From positions 4,464,001 to 4,528,000 of the forward strand of contig JAJQJQ010000013.1 in NCBI GenBank assembly GCA_028622995.1: DNA of 64,000 nucleotides, in the 5' to 3' direction. This DNA comes from Panagrolaimus kolymaensis. Taxonomy: Eukaryota > Nematoda > Chromadorea > Rhabditida > Panagrolaimidae. The notes beneath the pieces are model-generated. The model was not told the origin of the DNA and did not search any database. It saw only the letters and a list, made by a program, of their open reading frames with translations. This document shows, piece after piece, positions 1 to 11,205 of the stretch (position 1 is its first letter; each line of letters begins with the position of its first letter). The translations under genes and the position numbers were made by a program.

Positions 1-101
1 ACTATAAAAAGAGAAAAGAAAAAAATGAGCAAACTATAATTTTTTTGTTTATTAGAAGATTGTGGTCGTCGTCGTCTTTCTTTCACGAGAGTGAGAAAAA
101 A

Positions 102-939
102 ATGAAGAAAACAATTTTAATATTTTTTTTGTTAATTTGTTATGCGAACTCTCAAGAAAATGTTAATGTTGGAAATAAAGGGGATAACAAAAATAATCAT
201 TCTGAGTTGATTAAAAAGTCTATCTTTCCTACTGTTCTTGAACATCATTCTTTCAAAGTTATCGATGGAAATACTAATGCTACTAATTCAACCGAAAATA
301 TTAAAAATTTAAAAAATGAATCCAAAAAGTTTGGTATGTCATTTACTTTAAAATTTGTTATAAAAATCAGAAATTAAAACGGAGAGTTAAAAAGAAACTT
401 TATTTTTATTTTTAGAAACTCCTGAATCTGCACAAATTGAAACAGCAGCTGTTGTTGCTGCCGAAGATAATCCAATAATTCTCATCACTTCTAAAAAAAA
501 TGTTGAGGAAACAGAGACTTTTCGATTCAAACGTTCATCAGAAAGTTCTTCATCCGAAGAATCAAGCTCAAATGAAAAAAAGAAGAACAAACGAAGAAAA
601 CAACATCATAAACATGATTCAAACGAAGATGAAGAAAGGAAACAGGAAAATAAGGATAAATCTGATGAAAAAGGCTCAAAAAATAAAAAGCCACGAAAGG
701 ATGAAAAATCGATGGAAAAAGACGAATCGAAAGAAACCCATGGTAGAAACTCAAACAAAAAATCTCGAGAATCAAATAAATCCAGAGAGCATGAAAATGA
801 TCGAAATTTAAATCTTGGCAGATCCGTCGAACTCAAAGATTCTCGAGAAAATAATAAAAAATCAAATGAATCAGAAAGATCATCAAAGAATCATGGACAC
901 AGTCGATCAAGAAGATTTGCTTCGCCACCGTATTGGTAA
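102..939 (+). CDS. Secreted Lys/Ser/Glu-rich low-complexity protein
   Basis: Two exons, 102..333 and 416..939, give 251 residues. The 82-bp intron has canonical GT...TTTAG ends and the phases agree. Residues 1-17 (MKKTILIFFLLICYANS) form a clear signal peptide, so I use the ATG at 102 and not the longer upstream reading. From about residue 115 the protein is highly charged and disordered, with runs of Ser/Glu followed by Lys/Asn/Arg. Possible dibasic processing sites are visible (RFKR, RSRR), and the end is Pro/aromatic (FASPPYW). I recognise no domain. It could be an extracellular matrix or secretory-granule protein, but nothing fixes a role. Confidence 0.7.
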
Positions 940-1491
940 AATAAAACATTTTAATATTTTTTTAATATCGGTTTCATAAAAAATATATTAATAATCAATT
1001 TTGTCATTTATTTTTTATTTACAAATAATAAGTACGAAATGTACAAGCAAATTTAATATTCTCTTCATTTCCTCCATTTAAAGCCATAAATTAATTAAAT
1101 GATTTTTCAACATTTTAAGTTTAACTTTTGTCATAATTTTCGCAAGCCAAAGCAAGACAAAAGAGTTAGGCAGAAAACTGTTTTACTTTTCGCCTTATAC
1201 AAAAAAAGATTTATAGTACAGAAAAAAGGTGACTAATATTTAAAAATACGAAAAAAGTTTATGTTTGATTTCTTTATTTTTGTCGCGGCGATATCCATTC
1301 ACAAAAGGAAAAACAAATACAACTTTTTTCTCTCATAAATATTATTTTTACATGTGATTTTCGTATTCCTTTTTTTGGTCTTATTTTCATCGACCTTGGA
1401 CCATTCATGAATCATGATAATTTAAAAATAAGATAAACAAATTATCCCTATTTTTTTTGTTTCATTTTACTTTTTTCTCCTTCTTGAAATT
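940..1491. other. Intergenic, AT-rich
   Basis: This holds the 3' flank of the charged secreted gene and the upstream region of the Wart-domain gene. I see no ORF or RNA gene. Confidence 0.5.
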
Positions 1492-2628
1492 ATGAGATTG
1501 ACTCTTCTTTTTATGTTATTTTTTTGTGTTTTTGGATTTTTAAATGCTGAAGAAAATAAGCCAAATGAAATTTGTTCAATAACTCCAGAAGCTTTAAATT
1601 CTGGTAAGTTTTTTATAAACAAATTAACAGCAAACTTTAATTATTACATCTTGTTAAAGGCCCTGAAAGAAATGCCGCCGGTATTTATCCAAATGATGAA
1701 GTTATTTTAAGCAAAAATGGAACATTTAAAATTTATGATTCAGCAAATAAAAATATTAGTGAATTAATAAATTCGGTATAGCTTTAAGAGCCAAAGAAAC
1801 TGTTATTTTACTTAATGTTTCTGAATTCAGATTTTAAATAATATTTTTTCAGTGTCCATTACAATCATGCGGAAGGAATGCATTTCTTCATGGTTTCTCA
1901 TTTTTTGGAATTAATAATCCATTAATGATGTGTGAAGAACATCGATGTGTAAATCCAGAAACAATCAAATGTCGAAAAACTACCGAATATAACGCTTGTA
2001 GTGGAATTAATGAATGGGTTGCAGGATTTATTCCCCATGAAAATGAAACTCATGAATGGTTGGAAGTTGAATGCTGCCATTCCACCGAACAAACAAATCC
2101 TTCATTATTTGTTAAAACCATTTCCAGAACTAGAAGGTATAAACATGATATCGTTGTGGATGAAAATAATGGAAAATTAATTGCTATGGATTATATAAAA
2201 ACTATTATTAAAGTTAATGGGTTTTATTGGAGCGAGTAAGTAATTACAACTTATTATAAAAATAATTAAATATCTTTCTTTATTCCTTAATGCTCAAAAC
2301 TATGATACTTCAAATTAGTCCTGATACGCGACCTCAAGGATTGCATTACAGGCAACTTCGTTTACTAAAGTACAAATCGGTTTCCTTTGGCTTTAAAAAA
2401 TTATCTAGTTTTTTTAAAATTAAAATTTATGTAGATAGAATAAAACGAAAAAAGAGTTGTTTTAAGCTTATCAAATTTTATTTTTTTAGTATAAAGTATA
2501 CTGCATCAATATATCGAATGAAATGTTCTTCATCATTTAATGCAACAAAAACAAATGTACCAAAAATTATTGTTGTTGATTCCACTGAATTATCACTACC
2601 TGATGCTGAATGGTCAAAACGAAGATAA
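1492..2628 (+). CDS. Hedgehog-related warthog-like (Wart domain) secreted protein, copy A
   Basis: Exons 1492..1603, 1660..1775, 1853..2235 and 2490..2628 join in consistent phases to 249 residues. Residues 1-19 are a signal peptide. The rest matches the pattern known for the nematode hedgehog-related Wart domain: CG..A..HGF, PLM.CEEHRCV, C...NEW.AGF, LEVECCH, NNGK.I.MDYI, then IKYTASIYRMKC in the last exon. I see no Hint/Hog autoprocessing domain. Wart-domain proteins are secreted and mostly expressed in hypodermis and glia-like cells of worms. A further coding-like exon (2721..2805, ending RNRALQQ) lies in frame downstream, but the expected donor reads AAG|AT instead of GT, so I stop at 2628. 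Copy B on the other strand at 9876-10699 shares exon 2 length (116 nt) and intron phases. The family call is from motif pattern only. Confidence 0.65.
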
Positions 2629-2805
2629 ATACATTCGAACACTTACTGCTATTTACAAAGAAACGTTTGTCATAAAAAAATAATATTATTTAAAAAAAAT
2701 TATCTTAACTTTGATTTTAGATTACTTGGAACATTACCACATTACGATGATCAATTTTTTGAATGTGTTGAAGCATTTAAGAGAAACCGTGCACTTCAAC
2801 AATAA

Positions 2806-3047
2806 AGCCGACAGATGCCACCAATAAAATTATAATCTTATTTTAGTATTAGTGTAACTTTTTGTATAGTTCTAATTTTTTTATCCACCATAATTTTTTT
2901 CTCATTTCAAATTGTACATATTTTTATATATTCAACAAAAACTACAAAATATTTTTTTTTCATAATAAATTTAAAATAAAGCTTCAATATGAATTTTCTT
3001 AAAAATTAGTTTAAAAAAATATAAGCATTAAAAGAATTTGAAGGATT
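2806..3047. other. Intergenic
   Basis: This is the 3' flank of Wart-like copy A, with AATAAA-type signals. I see nothing else. Confidence 0.4.
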
Positions 3048-3390
3048 AACATACCGAAGATTCTGCCAAGTCGGTTTTAATTTGTTTTCAAATATGGCTT
3101 TGTAATTTTTCATAGTTGTGGCTGTGGCATCAGTCCAGACCATATCAGTTGTTTAACCATTTTTCATAAACATTATTATTGAAATAATAAAAAAGTTGAG
3201 TCTTTTTTGTACATAATGATTCCAGTTTTCTTTTTACCTTTTGGGGTTTGAATTTAAGATTCTCATCGTGATGAAAACCAAAACATATTCAAAAATAAAA
3301 ACTTTTGTCTTTTTTCCACTCATCTTTTTTTTGTTGCATAATTTAAGGTTAAAACTAAAAAAAATTCTGTCAACCACAAAAAAAAATATC
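3048..3390 (-). pseudogene. Decayed partial copy of the F-box-like gene next door
   Basis: The minus strand around 3165..3050 encodes WTDATATTMKNYKAIF followed by KLKPTWQNLR and a GTATGT donor-like site. This closely parallels the last exon of the gene at 3600-4752 (WTDTTNEQMENYKTIF, KLKPTWPNLW). Sequence at about 3255-3390 then resembles the upstream flank of that gene at about 4820-4960 (shared TTTTTTCCACTCATC block). The unit therefore looks like a tandem copy that lost its whole middle. No start codon or intact reading frame remains. Confidence 0.65.
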
Positions 3391-3599
3391 TGTAAAAAAA
3401 TTTATTCGTGTTTCCATCTCTTTCTTCTTCTTCTGATTTTCGCATCTTTTTCGTATCGACATTGGAATACAAGATAAAAAAGAAAAAAATAATTTTCACT
3501 TTTTTATTTCATTTGCACTTTTCCACCCGTGAAACTTTAAGTTTACTCATATTTAACAATATCATTAAAGAAAAAAATTTATTTTTTCATAGTAAAAAT

Positions 3600-4752
3600 T
3601 TAAAGATAATTTAAATAAATTTCAGCAAAAAATTGATTCAAAGGTTTGACATACCAAAGATTCGGCCAAGTCGGTTTTAATTTTGTTTCAAATATGGTTT
3701 TGTAATTTTCCATTTGTTCATTTGTAGTATCTGTCCAGCTTAAACGTAAAGTAGATCCATATGTAGCATTATTCTGTAATTAGGTTATTAATAGCTTCAT
3801 GATTAAAAAAAATTTTGTTACTTTGATAAACGTTGTAAATCCAACAGGATCAAAAGTTGTTGAGGGCATACAACCCAAACTCAAATGAATGAGTTTTTGA
3901 CTTCTGGTAATTAATGTTAGTTTTTGAAAGGTGTTTGCTGAATAATATTTGAATCTGTTAAAAAAACCTGGACCGCTAAAAATATAAAATAAACTAATTA
4001 AAACAAAAAAAAATTCAGTTAAGCCATTATCTAAATTTTGATCCAAATTTTTTTCAAAATTAATATCCAACTTTTTTTGATCCATTTGTAACTTACTAAA
4101 TAAATCGCGTAATTTTTGGTCCAAATAATAATATTTCTTCAAGATAAATTTCCCTTTCATTTTCATCGAATATTTTTACTTCAGTTAACCATATTTCTTC
4201 TAAGTTTGTTGTTAAAATGTTATATTCATTTATTGTTAGATTTTGACATTCGATTTCACAAGTTTTAAAAGCACAATAAATTTGAGGAAGAATGGTTGAA
4301 AGTACCATAAAATCTTCTCTGTAAGTATCAATCGAAAGAACATATTTTATATGAAGTTTAATATTCAAAAATTTTAGTGAATTCATTGAAACCAAAAATT
4401 TATCTAAATCGTGATCCTCATATTTAATATACAAACGCCAAATATACAAATATTCAAATTTAGAATAAAAATATTTGCAGGAATGTAAAAGTTTGTAAAA
4501 AAGTAAAATTGATGAATCCTGATTTTTATAAATATAAACAATTATTGGATTTGGAAGAGAAAAGTTTAGAAGTTTAATTTTTTTAAGTTTGAATACTTTT
4601 TCTGATTTCTTCTTTCTTTTGGAAATACATGAAAATAATTGACTCAAAAATTTAAACATAGTAAATTTTTTTGGATGAAATAAGTTTTGAATTTTTTTCA
4701 AGCGGGAAAGACAAGTTTCTTTTTTGTGACAGAATAAACTTTTAGTTTGCAT
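3600..4752 (-). CDS. F-box-like nematode family protein
   Basis: Minus-strand exons 4752..4097, 3975..3822 and 3773..3600 join in frame to 327 residues. The N-terminal third has the SLPNPIIVYIYK...KLLHSCKYFY segment typical of F-box-like proteins expanded in panagrolaimid-type nematodes. It is followed by a leucine-rich stretch containing CEIECQNLTINEYNIL and WLTEVKIFDE, which resemble the substrate-binding repeats of that family. If this is right, the protein would act as an adaptor in SCF ubiquitin ligases; that is inference from family style. The ATG at 4752 is the first in frame, and a later Met (MFKFL) is also possible. The CDS may end at the TAA at 3600 or splice onward from a GTATGT after PNLW. 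A decayed tandem copy lies just downstream. Confidence 0.55.
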
Positions 4753-5074
4753 CTTTTTTATTTAAATCGATAAAGAAAAAAAATGAATGAACTGATTTGA
4801 GAAAATGCCTTTAAAGAAAGTTTCAATGGTTTTGGCTTTGACGAAAACGAATAACATCAGAAATAAAAAGTTTTGTACTTTTTTCCACTCATCTTTTTTT
4901 TGTTGTAAAATTTAAAAATAAAACAAAAACAAACAAAAAAGTGATCTGTCAATCACAAATAAAAGATGAGAGTGACAATGGCATCAAGTAGAGTTGATTA
5001 ATAACAAATATGAAAAGTTTTTTTGTTTGATTTCTCGATTTTTTTACAAAAAGATATCCATACCCGAAAGATAA

Positions 5075-5354
5075 GCAAATATGTGTCAGTTTTTTGTTAT
5101 GACCAAGCTTGTTACATGATGAGCATAAGGCATCGGGTTTAGGACAATCCCTCCGCCAATGATTTCCATCACAGTTGTAACAAGGAGTCTTTGGAACGTC
5201 AGTAGCAGCAGAACGATGATAAAGAAATAATTAATTTCTTACCAGAACTTTGAATTGATTTAGGTCCTGGACAAGCTGGAAGCCAAATTCTAATTAATTC
5301 TTGAGCAAATAAAAATTCAAAAATAATGAATAATAAGAAAACAACGGATTTCAT
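5075..5354 (-). pseudogene. Secreted CCHC zinc-knuckle-like gene, apparently frame-broken
   Basis: The first exon (5354..5243) encodes a clear signal peptide (MKSVVFLLFIIFEFLFAQ) and ends at a good GTAAG donor in phase 1. The next exon (from 5188, after CCAAAG) encodes CYNCDGNHWRRDC and then CSSCNKLGH...HIC, a zinc-knuckle pair. The only AG acceptor puts that exon out of frame: the joined reading would stop after about six residues. Either one base is missing or added, or another small exon exists that I cannot see. The knuckle spacing (CX2CX3HX4C) is one residue shorter than the usual CX2CX4HX4C. The end is uncertain. Confidence 0.45.
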
Positions 5355-5447
5355 GATTGAAGAATAAAAATGGAAAATGAAACAACAAAAAGGGATATCG
5401 ACGAATGATGGATGTTGCGTTAAAATTAGTGCAGTCGTCAAGGTCAA

Positions 5448-6947
5448 AGAATCAAAATTTTTCCAAAGATGAATTCAAAACGTTAAAAAAAATTTGATAT
5501 TTATTTTTCTATTTTGAGATTAGATAAACATGTTGCAGAAAATAAAAAAAGTTCGTCATTTTTCTATCTTTATCGGTTTTTTAGTTGAATGAAATTTAAA
5601 ATAAAACACAACAACAAACAATAGCTTGTTAAAAAAATTAAAGTTTTAAAAAAAACACAAAAAGCATCTGTAAATCTACCATAACTCACTGATGTGGCTT
5701 ATCTTTATCTTTAAAATCGTGCTGTGGGATACCAGCATAGCAACAATATTCAACACATGAGATTTTGCAAAGTCATTTTATTCAACCTCTTAGCCATTAC
5801 ATTGATTCGACTCTTCTTTCTTTTTTGTTTGTTATTGCTGAAATAAATATTGGTAAAAATGCAAGGGATTTGTGTAATAACCAACTAATGTTAATAGCGT
5901 TTGTATATATCTATTTTTTCTTTTTCCGTATTCTTAAAGTTACAACATTTTTGTTAAATACCTTGTTTAAACTTTAAAGTGCATCTCCATATTTTCTTTC
6001 TTTCTTTTTTTTCTATCTCAAGTTTTGATGCCAGATATAAGAAGCGTGACGACATATTAAAGAAATGCCAAAATTTTGAAGCGTTTACCATTTTCTAATT
6101 TTTTTTTCATTTCCTAACTTTTACGATTTTTAAAACCCCAAAATAAATTAAATTACTACCTACATATTAAAAATTACATGTTACAATCATTCATTTCATT
6201 TAATTATAAGCAAAAATAATATTTATATAATCTTTATTATATTTCATTTTTATTTTTCACCGATGAAATAAAAAAATTTTTATGGCACCTTTTTTTCTCC
6301 CAATGTACTATTTTTTTCCTTACTATCGTGTAACCATAATTTAATAAAGAAGAAAAGAAAAAAATAAATTTAATATAAAAAAAAGGTAATAAATATATCA
6401 AACTAGAAAGAAAGTGTGAGGGAAGAAATATTCTTAAGTAAGTTAAATACCACGCATATAAAGAAATATCCTTTTGAAAAAGCTAACAAGGCTCCACCGT
6501 CGTCATTAGAAGTGTAAACGAGCTCCTTTGCCAATTCTTTCTGTTTGTTTGAGAAAATATGAATTTTTAAAGTAAAAGAAAAAAAACATGTTTGACTAAA
6601 ATTTTAGCATATTTTCTCTAATCTTTGAATCAGTTCTTTTTGGATAATTTTTTCAGCTTCAAAGTACACAGATTTTTTTGTTCTAAAATTCGAAAAAACA
6701 CTGTCAGAAATTTAGGATAAAGCTTTAAAAAATATTGTGAAAAACTATTAAAAATTCTTTATTCATTTCCATATTTATAAACGCGGCCATTTTTGGTTTT
6801 CGCTTCCGTTATTTACCGCTTTCCAAAATAAAATTTTCTTTTTTCTCTTTTTCTCCGAAATTAAAAAAAAATATTTCCATCCATCCTTGATTAATCTTAA
6901 TTCTTCGTTATTTTAGTTGTCGAAAAAAAACTTAAATCGAATTTAAA
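5448..6947. other. 1.5 kb without a supported gene
   Basis: AT-rich sequence. A short signal-peptide-like reading (MRFCKVILFNLL..., from 5759) ends after 29 residues and has no visible partner exon. The last roughly 50 bases, with TTTTAG at about 6915, are a plausible trans-splice site for the chemoreceptor gene that follows. Confidence 0.4.
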
Positions 6948-8057
6948 ATGTCAGCAGCGGCAGAAATAGAAAATGATGTAAAAGAAGAAGTAACAAATCC
7001 ATTAATTCAAGATATATTTTTACAATTTATTTATATATTATATTATCCTGGAATTATTCTTGAAATTTTGGTTTCTATTTTAATTATTGTACAATATTTT
7101 ACGAAAAACAAATCCTATAAATCGTTGTTAATTGCGAATGCATATTTTTATTTATTATTTTTGGGATATTTTTTTGATGCTTTATTTGAAATTGGATATT
7201 TTACACAAAGTTTTTTAATTAATGTTTTAAATTTTAATGGTTATATTGTAATTTTATTGGAATATTTTACATGTGTAATGGAATGGTATCAAACGCTTTT
7301 ATTGGGACCTATGTGTTTTTTACTTTCGATTAATCGTTTTACATCCATTTTTTTATTAACAAAACATAAAATTATTTGGACTAAATATTTTCCACTAATA
7401 TTATTTTTACTTTTATTTTATCCTTTTATTGTTGCAGGATATTCCTTTTTCAATATTAATTGTCGCCTCGATATATATCTTCCAGAATGTTATGAATTTT
7501 TTAAAGAAGATTTTTTAATTCGATCAATTTCAAATGGAATTTTTACTATTTTATCTTTAATTATAGGTATTGCAACATTTTATAAATATCAAAGTATATT
7601 TAAAAATAATAAACAAAAAATTCAAACAAAAGAAATAAAAATCGAACATAAACTTTTAATTCAATCAATTTGGTCTTCGATTATGTTTGGAATTTTTTCA
7701 TTTTGTACAATATTATTTCCATTTTATTGTGAAAAATATGAAGATCCTGATTTTGGAATTTTTAACAAAATTTATGAAATATTTTATGATTTCTCATATA
7801 TTTTTTTCCATTATTTTTCGATCATTTTACTTTTTGTTTTTTCGTAAGTTCTGTTTCAAAAATTAAATTTAAAAATTATAAAGTATTTTTTTAGCAAAGC
7901 TATCCGGGAAGAATTTGTAAAATTTTATCGCTTGAAATTTATTATTCAAAAATTTTCAAGCATAAAACAATTTAAAGCTTCACAATCTTCCACGGCTTCT
8001 ACGAATGCAACTGCTTTGGTAACTGTCGTTACAACTCAAAGAATGTACCACAAATAA
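6948..8057 (+). CDS. Serpentine (7TM) chemoreceptor, Srg/Srv-like
   Basis: Exons 6948..7843 and 7895..8057 join in frame to 352 residues. Seven hydrophobic segments are visible. TM3 is followed by LSINRFTSIFLLTKHKIIW, the motif at the TM3/intracellular-loop-2 border of nematode serpentine receptors of the Srg superfamily. The C-terminal tail is short and ends TTQRMYHK. Such receptors sit in the cilia of chemosensory neurons and detect small molecules. Family assignment within the superfamily is uncertain. The TE at 8180 starts only about 120 bp after the stop codon. Confidence 0.75.
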
Positions 8058-8558
8058 TTATGATGTTGTTAATATTTGTTATAGTTTTTATATTTTTCAT
8101 ATAATAAAGTACATGTATGCCATGGTAATTGCAAAAAAAAAATTGTTTAAAAATCTCAGAGAATAAAATAATTTTTTAAAGGGAGTGTCTCAGGCGATGG
8201 CAGGAATCCTTACGCCGGCTCTCTTTGTTTTTTGCTTACGAAACATTTCGAAACGTTTTTCGTGGAAGGAACTTTTTTTGCAAATAGCTACAAAAGGGTG
8301 CGACGTCACTTGCTATAATTTGAAGCAGCACTTACTATAATCGAGTGAAATTTTCACTCGATTGGCGAAATGATTTTGAACGCTAACAAAAGAAATTCAA
8401 AAATTTTAATGCTTTGGTTAAAAAACTCTAAAGATTTTTTAGCATAACTATTTTATTTTAAACGAAGAATTTTAAAGCATTTATATTAAATTTTTGCTTT
8501 TTAAGCTGTTAATGGTTATCATTACATAAAGTTTTTATTTTATTTATTTATATATAAC

Positions 8559-8841
8559 TAGGGTTGTCATATTTCCCGGGAAATTTACCAGGAAATTTCC
8601 CCAAATTTCCCGGTTAGGATTTTTTTCAAAGTTATTTTTTGACGCTAATTATGAATAAAATCCACTTTTAAGTCATTTAAAAGCCAGATTTTAGCATTTC
8701 TATTGTTTTTAACCTTAAAATACATCGAAAAACATAAAACTCTGTTGAAATGTACCATAAAATAGTTTCCATAAAATTTTGAGTTAAAAATTAATCGGGA
8801 AATTTCTCTTGAGAGTCGGGAAATTTCCCGTGACAACCCTA
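8559..8841. mobile_element. hAT-like MITE nested in the larger transposon (283 bp)
   Basis: Termini are TAGGGTTGTCA and its reverse complement, flanked by a perfect 8-bp duplication TATATAAC (8551-8558 and 8842-8849). Eight-base duplications and a TAGGG/CAGGG end are hallmarks of hAT elements. The inside is dominated by GGGAAATTTCCC-type palindromic motifs near each end and has no coding capacity. Confidence 0.85.
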
Positions 8842-8984
8842 TATATAACTATTCGACGAATTTCAAAAGTAAACATAATACAAAGTAAAAAATTTTGTTT
8901 TTGGGGGTGATTTTAAACTTGAGGATCTTGATCTTGATTTTCTTGAAATACTAAGTCGAGTAAAGGACCAATGAAGCGCTTCCT

Positions 8985-9324
8985 TTTATGTCAACGAAGC
9001 TCATCTTCATGGGTGCAAAGCTCAACTAAATAAAAAAAAATATGTTGCATTGCGGCTTGATCATAAAATGAGAAAAATTATCCTGGAAGGAGGTAAACCT
9101 TTAGATGTTCATAATAATATATACAAAGAACCATGCATACAAAAAACGTTGACGTACTTTTTCCTCAGTATTCACTCGTTCGACAACCTCTTCAGAAAAT
9201 TTATGATAAATCACTTTCAACAATTACAAATGCAAAGCTATTATTAGTTGATGGTACATACAGTACAAGTCCATTCAATATTGGAAACCTTCTAGGTTTG
9301 GAAATTGCAAAGAAAAATCAATAA
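8985..9324 (+). pseudogene. FLYWCH/MULE-type transposase remnant
   Basis: One frame reads YVNEAHLHGCKAQLNKKK and then LDVHNNIYKEP, which fits a FLYWCH zinc domain (Cys followed later by a His-x-x pair). A shifted frame then reads KLLLVDGTYSTSPFN, resembling the catalytic-Asp region of MULE transposases. At least one frameshift and the loss of most of the gene make it inactive. Confidence 0.5.
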
Positions 9325-9875
9325 ATAAAAAGAACTCCAAATCAGCCAGCATGAATTGAATTATAGATAGAATTGTGTGATTTTGCAGCAGCTGCTTCAT
9401 TGTTGAATGTTAATTCACAGATTCGTCAACCATTAATGGGCGATTGAGTTTTAACCATCAAAAATACTTTTTTAAGAAAGATTTTTTTATCAAGGCCCAG
9501 AGGTCAGACATGTAAATTAAAGGGCTGCATTGTTTAATAATAATATAAAAATATTGTAATATTGAAAGTTAAAAAAGTTATTTAGCAGTTTCATTGAAAA
9601 ATCAAATTACTGTAAAAAAGAATTCATTCGATTTTTCGAAATTTCGCACCAAATTCACTCGTTTGGTTTTAAAAACATTTCGCCAATCGAGTGAAAATTT
9701 CACTCGATTATAGTAAGTGCTGCTTCAAATTATAGCAAGTGATGTTTACCCACAAAAGGCTTCAAACTTTTTGAAGCACTTTGGAAGGCTTTGAGACAGT
9801 GAAAAAACTTTCGGGCTAGGAACACCCGGCGTAAGGAATCCTGCCATCGCCTGAGACACTCCCTTTAAGTTATCT

Positions 9876-10699
9876 TTAATTGCTTGTTTGCAAGAAAAAA
9901 AAACCGCGCAAAGCATTTTTTATCTGAAAAAGAAAATTGATCTTTCTCAATAAAATTTGCATAAACGCCGCGTACTTTCCAGAAATGGTTTTAACTTTAT
10001 TAATAGTTTTAATATAATCCATTGAAATTAATTTTCCATTATTTTCATTCACAACCAAATCGTGACTATATTGAAGCGAAGTTGAATAAGATCGAACAAA
10101 TAAGGGATTAGTATTTTCTGTTGAATGGCAGCATTCAACTTCCAACCATTCATGGGTTTTATTTTTGCGTTCGATAAATCCTGCAACCCATTCATTATTT
10201 CCACTGCAAGCATGGGATTCAATAGTTTTTCGACATTTTATTGTTTCAAGATTTACACATCGATGTTCTTCGCATTGCATCAAAGGAATATCACTCATTA
10301 TTTCAACACCAAATCCATGTGGAAAGGCATTCTTTCCGCATGTGTATGCAGCGCACTTAAAAAATAAATTAAAAAATTTATTGATTTCAATAATCAAAAA
10401 TGTCTAAAACCCACGTAATAAATCAATCCTTCACTATCATAATTTTTTGGATCCTTAGTTTTAAATGTTCCATTTTCAGATAATACAACTTCATCATTTG
10501 GGTAAATGCCAGCAGCATTTCTTTCGGCGCCTAAAGAAAATAAAATAATTAGAGTTTGTAACAAGCTGACGAGTTTTAAAAAAAGCTCACCTCCGCTTAT
10601 AACATCACGAGGCCTTGCACAAGTTTTATATTGCCTTTCTCCTTCAACAAACAAAAATCCAAAAATACAGAGAAAAATGAGTACGCACAACCATTTCAT
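9876..10699 (-). CDS. Hedgehog-related warthog-like (Wart domain) protein, copy B, 3'-truncated
   Basis: Exons 10699..10591, 10530..10415 and 10355 downward are in phase. Residues 1-20 are a signal peptide. The Wart-like body has CGKNAFPHGF, PLMQCEEHRCV, CSGNNEWVAGF, LEVECCHS and NNGKLISMDYIKTI, closely parallel to copy A. Copy A continues into a further exon (YRMKC motif). Here a possible donor after ISGK (phase 2, as in copy A) leads only into transposon sequence beginning at 9868, and the read-through frame stops at 9876 after 30-odd unrelated residues. The last Wart exon is missing from the window, so the protein is probably truncated or non-functional. Confidence 0.6.
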
Positions 10700-11205
10700 G
10701 ATGGCACAAAAAATCGAAAATGAAGACTAAATAAAAAGGCAGAAGAAGAAAAAATGCAATTTGGAGATGTCAAGGAAAAAATGGAAAAGAAATAAGTATG
10801 TAAAATCAAAGAATGGCAAGTCAATGATTATTAATAAAAGTTACTTTCAAAAGCCAAGATCGGCAAAAGACACAAAATTGAGAGAAAAAAATGCGGCACA
10901 TAAAACCCTTGCCAAAGATGAGATGAAACATCAATGATCTATCAAATGCATTTGCTAAAAAAATGGCATTCAAATGTTACAAACAAAAAATTGAACAAAA
11001 TTGTTTTTATAAAGTAAGCTTGCAAAGCTAAAATGATTGCCAAAAAAAACAATTTAGCACTATGAACTTTTATTTTTGTATTTAGAAAACACAACAAATA
11101 TTTATAAAGTATATTTTATTGTAGAAACAAATATCACAAAAAAATATATTAGATTTACTGATTTTGACATTTTGTTATTATTCAATGAAAATAAAAGTCG
11201 TTGCA

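Larger units (their letters stand above)
8180..9864. mobile_element. TIR DNA transposon remnant flanked by TTAA, with FLYWCH/MULE-like coding remnants
   Basis: The ends are inverted repeats starting AGGGAGTGTCTCAGGCGATG, and both sides are flanked by TTAA (8176-8179, 9865-9868). The inverted repeat continues imperfectly for about 200 bp; the inner part includes AATCGAGTGAAATTTTCACT near 8340 and near 9690. Broken readings inside resemble a FLYWCH zinc domain (GCKAQL...HNN) and the MULE transposase core (LLVDGTYSTSPFN). TTAA duplication is typical of piggyBac-like elements and not of MULEs (about 9 bp), so the class is unsettled. A second small element is nested inside. Confidence 0.75.

Noticed and set aside
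5759..5850. Signal-peptide-like 29-residue reading
   Set aside because: Too short, with no mature part and no donor leading to a further exon.
10125..10407. Plus-strand ORFs opposite Wart-like copy B
   Set aside because: They are antisense shadows of the conserved Wart-like exon.
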